64,000 bases of DNA from Rhytidiadelphus loreus (Eukaryota > Streptophyta > Bryopsida > Hypnales > Hylocomiaceae), in NCBI GenBank assembly GCA_947034895.1, contig OX344762.1, positions 18,580,760 to 18,644,759 of the forward strand, read 5' to 3'. Positions 23,401-35,589 of this stretch are shown in pieces (positions within the stretch are counted from its first letter, which is position 1; every line of letters begins with the position of its first letter). The notes under the pieces were generated by a model that ran no database searches, had not been told where the DNA came from, and saw only the letters and a program-made list of their open reading frames with translations. Position numbers and translations under genes: made by a program.

Positions 23401-24786
23401 TCAGCGAGCTGGCGCTAGCTGCGCATGTGGATCGAGTCTGGAACTTCGATCGTCACATGGCCAGCTTAATATTTTCTTCACCGGACCTGGTTGTCGGGGT
23501 GGTTGATTGGAATGTAGGTTAGACCTGGTCGCATTCACAACGTGCATATAAGAGTGAGCTAGCACGCCCACTCGCACTGAGTAACTTCGCTAAGGGTGCA
23601 TGGACGGAAACATTAATTAGCTATGGCACTCTATCGAGTACCTACATGATGAGAGTTAACGACTTCAGGAGCTATAATCCCTCTTGCGGTGCTGGGATCA
23701 TTCACCACAAGATGAATGTTCACCAGGATTTATTGCAGCAGTGTGCGTGTTAATTGTTTTGTATATAATTGCTGAATTGCTGAATTGCTACATTGCTCCT
23801 GATGAAACACTGGTGTGCTGAATGGATTAGCTGCTTTATTATGCGGTGTAAGATGACAACGCTTTCTGTGGAGGTCCTTTAGAAACGTGTAAGTTCAACT
23901 GGCGTGCTGAAAATGTGTATGGATGGATGGATTTTGACCCTAGTTTGGAATGTGAGATTGGTGCTTGTATGCTTTCGCATTCCATATGAGAACAGTAGGT
24001 ACTGTACCCTTTGAGTATTATCTGGGGTTGCAAAAAGGAAAGAAGTTCTACAGTTACGGTAGTCCAACGGGAGGAGATGTAGAAACTCAAATAACTATCA
24101 TAGATGCGATGCTTATGCTTTTATGATCAATCATCACTCGTGGTACGCGAACAATGTTGAGCAGCGGAATTAAATATTTACCTTTTTACGTGGACGTCCA
24201 CGGATGAACCGTGTATTAGCAGCTGCTGCTTTATGAGTGCTATTTGCGATCGAGCTATCAAGAAATATGTGAGCTAAATTTTCACAAAGACGTCATTCAT
24301 TTCAGATCTGCTGGCCATTAGTAACTGACGTTGCATTTTCAGACCTGAAAGAGCAATGCACCGCCTAATGACAGACAAGAAATATTCACCAATTTGACTC
24401 ACACCAAGTTTCAGAAATTTTTATATGCCCGGTGGGTGAAATTGTGGCATCTTCAAATTGAAGGTAGTTTGTGATTTGCACACCACTTTTTGAAGCTCAT
24501 TTACAGTTGAATTGGATGGACACAGGAAATTATGTACAGAGCTAATTTTGACAGTCGCTAAAAGTTTATATCTACACCATCTCTTTTTTCAACAGCTACT
24601 TACGATACGTATCCGGCGAATTGTATGAGTTACTTTGTGTTCTGTCGTCGTAAATAATTTCCTTATAAACTCAATGCAACGATTTGTACAATTCGTACTC
24701 TACACTAAAAATGTTGCAAAAGAATCTTGGCTTGCACCGAACGATAGCAATTTCCTGACTTGGATGGTCCGATGGGTTTCATTGAA
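23401..24786. other. Intergenic region between CHS fragment and protease
   Basis: A TATA-like CATATAAGAG is present near 23545 on the plus strand, but no gene follows it: the next ATG (23600) gives six codons. 23830-24100 has a minus-strand frame without recognisable content. The right part is probably the 3' flank of the protease. Confidence 0.35.
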
Positions 24787-26690
24787 TTACATTGCTTCGC
24801 AGTTGGCAGATTTGAAGCCAATGCGATTGTTGACGAGATCGTGCACAACGACATGATTCTGCTGCTGGATGTTGCCGAAGATGCTGAACCCCGTGCTGCC
24901 CGCCATAGCCAAGCAAGTGGTGCCTGTCTTGTCCAATGCCACGAAGACGTTGTCTGGAGCGAGGTTGAAATCCGCGCCTGCGAAGTGGAATACCATTGTA
25001 GGGTAGGTCGGATTAGCAACGCCAGCAGTGTTGAAACAATAATCCAGTCCATAGAAGGATCCATCTGCGGGTGGGTATGAAATGCTCGCTTTCACCGCGG
25101 CCACGACGGCAGTGAAGGCGCTGGTCTCCAGGTACGTGAGCGTCGTGCCCGAATCAAAGATGAAGCCCCCGTTACCGGATCCGTCAATATTGAAAGCGCC
25201 GGCAGGGTAATTCACTGCTTTCCCTGCCACCGTGATCCCCGTGACGCTCGCGTAGTAGAAGGTGGGATTGGCGTTGTTGGCCACCATAGGCGTGTACGCC
25301 ACACCGGCCGCTTCCGCGGCGTCGCCTACGTAGAGCGGGCTGGTCCTGCCGCTTCCCAGCGGCACCAAGCAGTAGGAGAATTTCTTGCTAGCCACAGCGC
25401 CCGCTTGCGAAATGAGCGACAGGGGCCCCTTGCCGAACCCAATTAGACCGCCCGCGCCTGCGAAGGAGCCCAAGTTGCTGTGACCACAGCCGAAGGCGAC
25501 ATTGGGGATCACGCCGTTTCCGATTGTTAGCTTTTCGGATGACAATGCGCCGCTGGTGGACGAACCGTCGCCGTACATGTAGTCGTATTGGCAGCTCGAG
25601 GTGCACGTCTGGAACGGCAAAATCTGCAACCACACAGCGGCCGGCCATAGATTCATATCAGGCGCACATCGTCGGAAAATTCAGACAAGAAACGGGAGAT
25701 GGAACTTTAGACAAGAGTGAGCTATACAAGGAGATGGTTGGAAAATTGATAATGTGCAGTGTGAACTTACTTTGCAGAAGTTGCTGGCGCAACCGACCGT
25801 CGCGTAGCTTGACGACTTCGTGGGGTCGAATTTGGCGCTGTTCGCATTGTAGCAGCTTTCGCAGGGCAAGCACTGGACCCAAATCAGATCACTGCCCGTG
25901 TCCACGATGGCGGTGGATCTCTGCGGCGGGCTGCCGAAGGAGATGTCGATGAGATATTCCCCATTACCGGATGCGACCGGCGTTTGGAATAACCTCCCCG
26001 CAGCAAGTACTTGGCGAGAGAGACGGTCGCGACGCTCGTGACCGCGCTTCACAGCCGCGACGAAGATTTCGCTGCTGGTCTTCAGGGTGGGCGATCTCAG
26101 TGGCGACAGGGGGTGCTCTCTGTGGATCAATTCTGCTCTCAGTACCTGAACAGAAAACGACCTAGCATGAATCAGCATGTGCTTGCAGCGATGTCAATCC
26201 CTGTAAGACGCACAAGCAGGCACAAATGTACAGCCTCGCATAAGACAGTTCAAGCAGCAGTGCTGGTGAATTCGCAATCAAACACGCGAATTTTGTATCA
26301 ACTTGGGAAAGAGACCCTAGCACATGTCATGTCAAGCTGTTAGGTCTGCCATTTTGGCCATCGATCATAGAGTGTACAAATTTGTCCGGACTCAACTGAT
26401 GCAAACATCGTCTAAATTTCTAAAGGTGACAGGTCCAGAGTAGTAACGAAGTTGATCTCTGGAGGAGCTGACGCTGTTCATAAACAGGAGTGACAAGACG
26501 TCTAGAGATTTCTTGTAGTACCACATACAGTCAACAATTAGCATCATTCAGAATTGACCAACTCGCTTGTGAAGGATTTGAGAGATCTTGCCTTGTCGTT
26601 AATGGTGTCCCTCGCTGCGAGAGTCCGACTGATGGACAGTAAGAGAACTAGTGTTGTCAAACCCAAACCTTTGCATCCAATGAACCCCAT
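24787..26690 (-). CDS. Nepenthesin-type aspartic protease (A1B), secreted
   Basis: Three exons on the minus strand: 26690-26559, 26145-25771 and 25623-24787, giving 447 residues. Exon 1 encodes a signal peptide (MGFIGCKGLGLTTLVLLLSI, cleavage near residue 26). Exon 2 has the propeptide and the first catalytic motif DTGSD (residue 126), followed by the Cys-rich insert typical of nepenthesin-like enzymes (WVQCLPCESC). Exon 3 has the flap YDYMYGDG (about 186), FGCGH and the second catalytic motif DSGTT (326), and ends near IGFKSANCEAM. The second intron (25770-25624) is GTAAGT to TTGCAG, phase 0. The first uses GTCAAT to TTCAG, so the first junction is less certain. Length and motifs fit a working secreted or vacuolar endopeptidase; the substrate is unknown. 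The Met at 26178 is a less likely start because it lacks a leader. Confidence 0.85.
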
Positions 26691-26898
26691 GTTTCAGCAC
26701 TCAGAATTTAGCTTACAGACTTCCTAGCAAAGGTGCAAATGCGTGCTACGGCCACCGAGTGGTCGTGCTGAAACAGAGTAATGAAACAGCATGGATGCCC
26801 AGAGGTGAGAGACAGAGCACTATTCTAGTGAGTAAGCAAGTCTCAAATTGAGGCACAGACTTTGATAGATTTGTGGACCTCTGAAGAATCGTTGAGAG

Positions 26899-26905
26899 TT
26901 ATATA
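26899..26905 (-). promoter_or_regulatory. TATA box of the aspartic protease gene
   Basis: TATATAA on the minus strand, about 210 bp upstream of the ATG at 26690. It predicts a transcript start near 26870 and a leader of about 180 bp. Position and context are suitable, but it is a short motif. Confidence 0.45.
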
Positions 26906-29690
26906 GTGGTGGATTCGAGGAACGCTTTAGCCCTCTGCAGCATGGCTTTGACTGCCTGCGCGTCGTCCTTTCAATCAGCCGCCATGTGAGGTTGTTGAAC
27001 ATTTGCAAAAGATTCGATCAACCTAGCTTCCCTGAAATTCACGGACATAGTAAACTCGGTATCTCCGACACTTGTTAGTTCGGCTTTTTCTTGGACGGCA
27101 CTGAATTTGCTCCTATCATTGACTGCACTAGCTTGGTTGAGAAGTTATCCTCACAGGGTGCAAGTGCAAGTGCAGTGTTTCATTTCCTTTGGACACTGAA
27201 ACAGCTGGGCTTTTACCCTGATTATATGCACTGATTAGTATTCTATACCGATAGGAATTTTGGATCCCTGCTGTCTTCAATTTACAATGCAGAAATTGCA
27301 TTTCTGGAACCCTTTTGTCTGTAGCAAACTTGTCGCTTCGACAGTTGTGATGACACTAGTAATTGAAGGGCAAAAGAAACAGTACGTGGGACGTCTCTAG
27401 TCTGAATGGAGTTTCCAAGCCCCGGGGCCGAGTTGCTGAGTTGCAACTCCGATCTCTTATTGCCAGCAATGGCCTTGTTCCAACTTTTCCGCGATCCTTC
27501 GCTTTTCGAGAAATAATTCGGTGGCCCATGGGCCACTATCCATATCATTCTTGTGGTTTCTTTTATGAAGTTCTAGGGTCAACTTCTGCGTCATCATCGG
27601 AGTGTTTTTGCTCAACAGCATGTATGTACGGGTTCTCCTAGCTCGGCACTAGCTTTATGATTGTCCCCTATTAGGCAGTATATGCGTGTTGTTGCGACTC
27701 GTTTATTGTTGCCAGCTTGTTCAAGCCACCCCCTCCAATGTGGCTCCAATATGATAATCTTCTGTCCATGATTTCACGCAACTCAAGCCCACTACCGTCA
27801 GTCTGTAGAGTTTTACCGTAAATTCTAATCCCTCGTTAGTGATCCAGGATCTTCAGTATTGTTCTTGTTAAGTTAAATGAGATTCAAGCGGACATGGACA
27901 TTCACAGTCGAGCAGCCATGCCGAAATAACATATAATTATATTATTCTAGCTACATCATGTAGCTAAAGCTTGCATTCATCAATCTAAAGTGGAAAGAAC
28001 ATCTCTCATTGAAGAAGGTCCTTCTACTGATGAATGCAATCATGAGGAGGACAAATCTTCAGGCACACGGGCGAGTTGATGGTATGTATGTCAGATTTTG
28101 CAAGAACTCGCCGGGTGGGTCGGATATACTGCAGCTATAGATAATGTACTTGTACGTGAAACTGCCAACTTCTGATCGCCAATGATCAACGTCGTCTGTC
28201 AGTGACCGAGCTTGGCATCAAATGAAGTTGGAGTTTCGGAATTCTGATCAAGTCGTATCTGCTTCCTGATAGAAATGATCTCCGTCATCATGACCAACCA
28301 TGCCCTCCCCATTGACATAGCATATCACGCCAAGCAGCACTGCCGTCATTTTGGCGGAATCCCTCAGGAAGATACTTGTCATCTTCCACTCTTCAATCTG
28401 AAAACATTAACTTAAAATTAATTAATCTAATTGACATAGCTTACAGTAAGAGAAAACTGCTTACCTATTATTGTAGCTGTGCAAGACCGAGGTAATGAGG
28501 TTGTCGGTCGCGTTCAATTTCTTCCTAAGCGAGCATCATTAGTAAGCTAGGGGACACTTACTTAGACAGTTACGGAACTGATCTTGTTTCCATTAAGCCC
28601 TGACCCTTGTTACCTACAGCAATCTCCGTTTCTTACACTTGGTTGGCCTTCAATTAGCAAGTGACGTAAGCTCGACTTGGCAAGCTGATTGTGGCCGTTG
28701 GTACTTGAAGGAAAATACCGTTTCACTGACTTACTCCACTGTCAATTTCAGTGGTTTAATACCTCCCAATTTGAAGAAAATAAGGAATTCATACACTGCG
28801 ATTAGAATCTGACCCCAACCAATTTAGTTCTCGAACTGAATTATCTCTCCACAGCTCAAATATACCTCACATATCTTACCGATGCTTAGGTGAGAAAAAA
28901 TTTATCCCCTACTTTAGAACCCCCAGGGAGGTGAAGAAACTTCTGACATTCCCCTAAGAGAAGCAAGGATAAATAATCTCCCATGTTCAATGAGTTAGAG
29001 TATAATTGTGGGTATGACTAGAAACAATAATTGTCTCTGTCAGAGGAATGTCGACAAAGTGTGCCCAAGAAGTCTAACTCCCGCAGGGGAATGAAAAAAC
29101 AAAGCAAGCGACACAAAGTCAATGAGTGGTTGCTTATGCTTCTAATTTTGATCTACCGATCGAGTTCCTAATCAGAATTCAGAAGTGCGTGTACGTCTGC
29201 TGCTGCATTGATAAGAAAGTGTAGCTAGAAAGTGCAAAGAATGCCTTCTGTCACACTGTTCGGAAGTCACAGCATGTCAGATGGACTGAATCTTGATGGT
29301 GTAGCTAGCTCCCCTGCTGCTGCAGCAGCAGTTGTAGCCGAGTTTGACGAGCCTGCCTGGCTGGCTGGTCGCTGATTTTGCTTGTGGAAAGTGCCGCTAA
29401 AAGTACGTGGGCTTGATGTGGCCTTCGACCCTCTCTCTCACACTCGCTCTGGACAAGAGGCCCAAGTGCGTGAGTGGAATAGGACAAGTCTTTTCAATTG
29501 CTCCTGACCAAGCTTTTGCCATTCCCAACACAACAATTGCATGACAACCGTCACCACATTGGCACTCTCACTGGTGGGATGACCGTGCGTTTTATCGTAT
29601 GCGGAGGGGAAGAGCTGCTGTTTTCTGTGAAAGGGAAGTGAACATGAGAGACTTGGAAAAATGAATTCGGATGTCCTTGAACTAGAACGT
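26906..29690. other. GC-richer region, no gene recognised
   Basis: Composition resembles the gene islands, but no frame shows a domain. One 44-codon minus-strand frame (28382-28248) starts with a hydrophobic segment, MTAVLLGVICYV, and could be a small secreted peptide or an exon; this is speculative. Near 29320 there is a short CTG/CAG-rich stretch. Confidence 0.3.
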
Positions 29691-31830
29691 GAAAATTTTG
29701 TAACTTTTTAAAAGTGAAATGGTAAAGAACGATATGCCAACTTCTATCCTTTAGAGACGACTGTCTTCATGTACTGTACTGTACATTTGAACTCTTTGGA
29801 TATATTCTACACCAAGTGGAAAATCTTAGCCTTTTAGTGGGACAAAGTAACTCCACTATGATGAAGGGGTCAAAACAATCCCACTATACTTCCCTCCAAT
29901 CTCAATCTTCACTTGTAGTGGGGTTATTTTATTCCTCATAGAGCAAAGCTAGGTATGTCCTTGCTTGGTGTAAATGCATATAACTACACTATCAGTCATC
30001 TAATATTCAGTTTTGATTAATGATAGGAGTCTTTGTAAGTAATGGGCTTTCTATAAAGACTCCCATACAATACAAATTTACTCACACAATTTATTTCTTA
30101 TTGAAAGATCAGGACACGTGTCGTCTTTTGATTGATTGGAATCCATGCGTAAGTGATGGAGACTCCAAAAAATCAATTTGTTTGCAAAGATCTACATAAA
30201 CTTGGTGTGTTTGTATAATATTCATGGGGGATGGATTGAGTTCAAGTGATGGAAATGGGTGTTCATCCAAACCCTTTTGTACAACCTTAACCTTGAAAAA
30301 CCTTAGAGGAGGTTTTATGTCCTCAAAGAGGCCTCCATGATGGAAAAAAAAAACTATTTTTCATTCAATTTCAAGAAGGGGAGTTGCTTGAACACATTTT
30401 CAATGAATATTGTTGGATATTCCTTCCTAGTAATATTCTTTGAGTATCCTATATAAGAAAATGGCAAATCTATAGATCATTGACAATGCATTTTATTTTG
30501 GCAACTTCTATTCTTTTCTTTTGATTTAAATTTCATCCATAAAAATGATCTTTTTAAAATTTGACCCCAACTAATGAATTGAAGCTTATCAAGTCTAAAT
30601 TCTATTCAAATTTGAAAAATTGAAAAATTCCTAAAATTCAATTTTTTGACAACTTGAACTTTGAGCATATAACCATGGGATTGTTGATTTTTTTGTTTTA
30701 GAATGACATAAAAAATTAATTTGTACCACAATGTTCTACACTATAGTGCACGACAACACACTTGTTTGGAATTCCCTGTGATTGGTTTGGAGATTCTACA
30801 ATTTGTCCCTACTAGTTTTTGTCAATTCCTATGTTTCCTAGTGTTCTAATATCATTGTGGAGGGGATCTTCAAAGAATTCCTTAACAAAAGTAAATCAAG
30901 TGGGTTTTCTTTGCCAAGATTTTTGTAAATTCTCTCCAAATCCTTCATGTGCAATTCAAATTAGTAGACTTTACAACACATTGACACATCTTACATTTCA
31001 ATGTTGTTTCCATCTAATATTGGGCAGATTTTACATGATGCAATTGTCCCATATCAATATACAAGAGTACTATAAGGTTGGACACATGACAATTGTAAGT
31101 TGTCAATCTATAGGTCAATGAATTCTATTCATAGAAATCTAAAATTTATAATTTTGTATATTTAAAAACCTAAGAAATTTTATAAAATATGAAATTATAA
31201 AATGTTTAAACAAATGAAATCTACATAATACTAACATTTTGAACTCCGGAAACCTATAAAGGATCTAGATAAAAAATTCTAGAGTGTACAAATTACAAAG
31301 ATTGGATATTCAAAGTCTACATATTAGTTAGATTTGAGCCTCCAAAATCTACAAATTGTATTGATTATGCACATAAATCTACATTCTAGAATATTGAATT
31401 TCATACATTGAGTTGATTTGGAGATGGGGACATCTTTAGATGACATTGAAAAATGTACAAATTTCCCCCTCAATAAAACTCCTTGCCTCACGAGTCACAA
31501 GAAGCATTTTCAAAATCCCTATGATGGCCACATTCCCTATGTTTTGAAAAAAAAGGTAAAAAATGGAGTTGTCACTAGGGATTTCCTTTACTGTGCCTAT
31601 AGGGGACTTTGAAAATGTTCCTTGTGCACAACTATCGGAAGAGGCTTTCAATATTTAAAGCATATTGTGTGTTCTATATGATTTTTTTTCACTTTAAAAA
31701 ACAACTTCATATTAATTTCAAATTTTCACAAAAGACATGTATTTTACATCTCTGAAATGGAAGCATACAGTGAAAAGAACATTGAAGTTTGAAAAAGTGG
31801 TCATAGGGTTCATCCTTTTCAGGGTTTTGC
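29691..31830. other. AT-rich region, no gene recognised
   Basis: 29860-29945 holds an imperfect inverted repeat (CAAAACAATCCCACTA facing TAGTGGGGTTATTTT), possibly a decayed MITE. Plus frames at 30819-31121 and 31418-31612 have no recognisable content. Confidence 0.35.
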
Positions 31831-33356
31831 AGTGATAATCATGCAAGTACTACAAGCATGTCTTGTAAGCTTATAGCAATTTCTAACTTCGTCACGCCTT
31901 CACCGATTCTGTGTCTCCATAGGACCTGCTCATGAACGTGATCAGTCGAAACTTTGGCTATTAAACAACTACTACGTCTATCTGAATCATGCAAAAATTG
32001 CAGAGTGTCAGTACTACTGCGCAGGTTAGTCCCTAGCTTTGCAGACAAAATCATGAACTTGTTCTGTGTCTGCATCACTTAGTCGATTATTCCAACTTCT
32101 AAGTTTCCAACCAACATATCAAGCGTTTGCATGTGCCGGCAAATCACCACTTGTTTTCGAAAACTGGGATAATCATTTTGAGGCAACTCTGGCAGTGTAT
32201 ATGTGCTGTACTGCTGTGATATAACTTATATTCTTATTACAGTTTTATTCCATCAACTAAGGTAAGCAGACCCATTATTGTCCCTAGCCTCTCCCAGTTG
32301 CTTCCCCGGCGCCCTTTCTACACCTTCCAATATTTGCGTGTTGGACAGCTGTTGACAGGGGACGCAATCGCGTGAAGTGCAGTTACCTTAGTCTGGAGTG
32401 CAAACCCCAGCTATAGCTAGAAGCGAACAATTATCACGGATATGTCACCGACACCCACAACCAATTCCAACAGCTTGGGATTGGCATATATACGGCTGTA
32501 GCTTGTAAACAAGTATAAAAAATGTGGATGGAATATGAGAGGCTCTGGACAGATACAGACAGTCTCGATCATGTGACAATAACGAAACTTGCAGCAGCAG
32601 CAGCAGCAGCAGCATTTTCTACCAGGAGTAAGTTGAATCACATTTTCGATCTACACCAGTCCTGAAGTTCTTAGCCATTGGTGCTTCACGTACTACGCGT
32701 CTGGTGAAAATTATTGCAATGCCCGGGGACTGTTGTCTTGATCCCGTACCCAACTGAACTGTTTGTGGAGATCGAATGTGGGCCAGTTTCGATTCACCCG
32801 GTTGGACCCTGGAAGCCAGTTCTACCAACCTGCTGGTGTGCCTGCCAGCCATAGCCAGAATAGCAACTTCCAAGGAGCCAGCTGAAACCCAGTGAAATTG
32901 AATTGGACGGCACTCACTCTCCAGATGGGTTGGACCTGAGAAATGATTTGGGGTCAAACCTATTTGTAGGTATTGAATTATCATGGATAGGCCGGCCACC
33001 GTACTGCGGTGACCACGTCCATGGCTAGTTGGGACCACCGCGGCCGAGTGCAATAGAAAGTTCAATGCAAAGCGGAGGAAGCTCGGCACAACCAAAACGG
33101 GGAATCGGGTGCTGCGTGCGGGTCTGCTTACTGATGAGTGGAGGGGATTGTAAATAATCAGTACCAGCAACTTCAAATTGCAATGAATTGTCGCGCTTGC
33201 TTCGAGGAATAACGCTCACTCATCATGCTTTAGGTTTTCATTGTGAACGTTAGATAAAATAATTGGATGATATTTCTCTGTGTTGAAAACGTGACAGCTT
33301 TTGAGACAGGAGTCTTTTGAGACAGGAGTTGTGACCGGGGTTGCCACACTACGCAC
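31831..33356. other. GC-richer island, possible unrecognised gene
   Basis: The minus strand is open from 33176 to 32619 (185 codons). Its later part has plausible composition (for example AMAGRHTSRLVELASRVQPG), but no domain is recognised and the N-terminal part looks untranslated. A (GCA)8 run is at 32591-32614. The island stops exactly at the TTAA of the element starting at 33357. It may be a gene remnant or a transcribed non-coding region. Confidence 0.25.
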
Positions 33357-34729
33357 TTAACCCCTAAGCGTAAGAGACTATGTTTTCACCAAAACTGCTC
33401 CAAAACTGCCTTTGCATTTACAAGCACCAAATTTTAGATGAAAAACATTTTTGGACAAATGTAACCGTAGGATCTTGTAGTAAAATAGTTAGAGAAGATG
33501 TGGAAAAAATTTCAGAATTTTCCACCATATAGATTGTAAGATATTAACGTTTGAAGTGACAAAAATCCCTTTTTTGGCCCTGTGAAAATACGGGCAATTG
33601 CACTTCACAAGGTCACATTTGTATGAAAAAATGTCCCAAATGGTGGTTACTCTTTGGATTCATTCCTCAATTCAATTTGGCTACATGCTTGAAAAATTTT
33701 AGATCATGTGGAATTGTACAACATATAGGAAAAAAATAGTAAGTAGAAAAAAGTAGAAAATGATTAAAAATATTAAATTGTTAACAATTTCTTTGTAGAA
33801 TTGAAAAATGCCAATCCCAATGGTTGTAATGTTGTAATAAACAATATACACCTTATTTTTTTTATTTTTTTCCAAAAATATTTAAAATTGAGTTAAATAA
33901 AGGACTTCTAAGTTTATTTTAGAATAGAGATTCCATAACTATCCACAAACTAACCCAAACTAAAATTCCTCAAAACTTTCATCTCATTAATCAAAATGGG
34001 ATGATTCAAATCTTACCACATATATAAAAATCTAGGAAATCAATTTCAAATTTTTATTTTAAAAAAAAGTGATTTTCAAAGAAGTTTTTTTTCTGCCCGG
34101 GTTGCTCGGCAAACACCAAAAATTACATATCATGCAATAACTTTTGAATCACATAGTCAAAAGCTATGAAAATTGTTGGGCCTTAAAGCTATTCCTTGTC
34201 CCCATATTGTGTGAAATTTTCAAAGAAAAAAAATAAAAATTCCGTTTGTAGAAAGCTGCCCAAAATCGCTATGTTGCCAAAAGACGTTGTTTGGATGTTT
34301 AGGGTTAAGTAAAGGACTTCTAAGTTTATTTTAGAGTAGAGATTCCATAACTATCCACAAACTAATCCAAACTAAAATTTCTCAAAACTTTAATCTCATT
34401 AATCAAAATGAAATTATTCAAAGCTTACCGCATATATAAAAATCTAAAGAATCAATTTCAAATTTTTATTTAAAAAAAAAGTGATTTTCAAAGAAGTTTT
34501 TTTTTCCCAAGCTGCCCAAGCTGCCCACCGAACAATGAAAATTACATATCATGCAATAACTTTTGAACCATATAGTCAAAAGTAATGAAAATTGTTGGGC
34601 CTTAAAGTTACTCCTTGTCCCTATATTGTGTGAAATTTTAAAAGAAAAAAAAGAAAAACTTTGTTTATAGTGAGTTGCCTCAAATCGCTATGTTGCCAAA
34701 AAAACGTTGTTTGGATGTTTAGGGGTTAA
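33357..34729 (+). mobile_element. TTAA-flanked element, family B, with duplicated 3' half
   Basis: The left end is TTAA (33357-33360) then CCCCTAAGCGTAAGAGAC. Two right ends are present: GGATGTTTAGGG/TTAA at 34305-34308 and GGATGTTTAGGGG/TTAA at 34726-34729. The segment from 33893 (TTAAATAAAGGAC) to 34308 is repeated from 34305 (TTAAGTAAAGGAC) to 34729 with high similarity, period about 412 bp. Interior AT-rich, no transposase. Partial family relatives are at 45060-45622 and, inverted, 56689-57345. Confidence 0.75.
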
Positions 34730-35589
34730 CTCAGTAAGGACCGGTTGACCACTTTGTGGTTGAAATTGACACTTTTTCATTGGTAGAGAGAGTTTTACAA
34801 TGAATTGGATACATACAAAAAAGGTTGGGTGTGGGGAATTGTGAACCAAATGCATTGGGACAAGAATCATGACGATTTGTGCTAGTATGCGATTTTGGGG
34901 GTAAAAAAACAAAAAAAATTATTGGCTGAAAATACAAAAATCAATACAAAAATCAATGCAAAACTTGTCATGCATTTATTGCAAAACTCCAAGCATTCAT
35001 GTGAAATCCATCGGTTAGGTCAAATTTCTAGAATGCATCACTATTTGGTATTTTTTCCATGTTCTGCTTTTAAGACCACAATTGGTCTTGCCCGCCCCCT
35101 AAATCAACCACGATCCTTAATGGGTTTATACTTGGTACAATAGATGTATACCTATTGTCAACCCTAACGCAATTACATCCCTTTGTACAGTTGTCCAACA
35201 TTTTAGTCCACAAGTGTTGGACAAATGGAACAAATGGGTTCAACTCGACAAATTGGATGCAATTGGATTAAGTCGATAATGGTTTTACAAGCCTTAGATT
35301 GAATAACTGGTGAGTGTTGGGAGAAGCAAGTAGGTAATGGACCATAATATTACTTTTTCCATCAATTTTCAATTTTCAAAGTCATACATTTGTTCATTGA
35401 AGAACTTAAAATGAAAAGAGTTATTAATCATGAATAATAAAGTGACTCAATTGCCTTGAAACTTGAACCTCACATTGGTACCTACAACATAGACACCTAT
35501 AACATAGACATCCTATAACTATGGAAGGTGCCTATAGCATAGGAGCTTAGGCTCCTATACTCATGGGCTCAAGGTCCTAGGCTCACATA
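34730..35589. other. AT-rich region, no gene recognised
   Basis: Short frames only. 35480-35545 has repeats of a CTATAACATAGACA type. Confidence 0.4.

Noticed and set aside
25524..25952. 142-codon plus-strand frame
   Set aside because: Antisense to exons 2 and 3 of the aspartic protease; an artefact of GC-rich coding sequence.
32417..32641. Cys-run protein frame
   Set aside because: The Cys run comes from the (GCA)8 microsatellite at 32591-32614 read on the minus strand.
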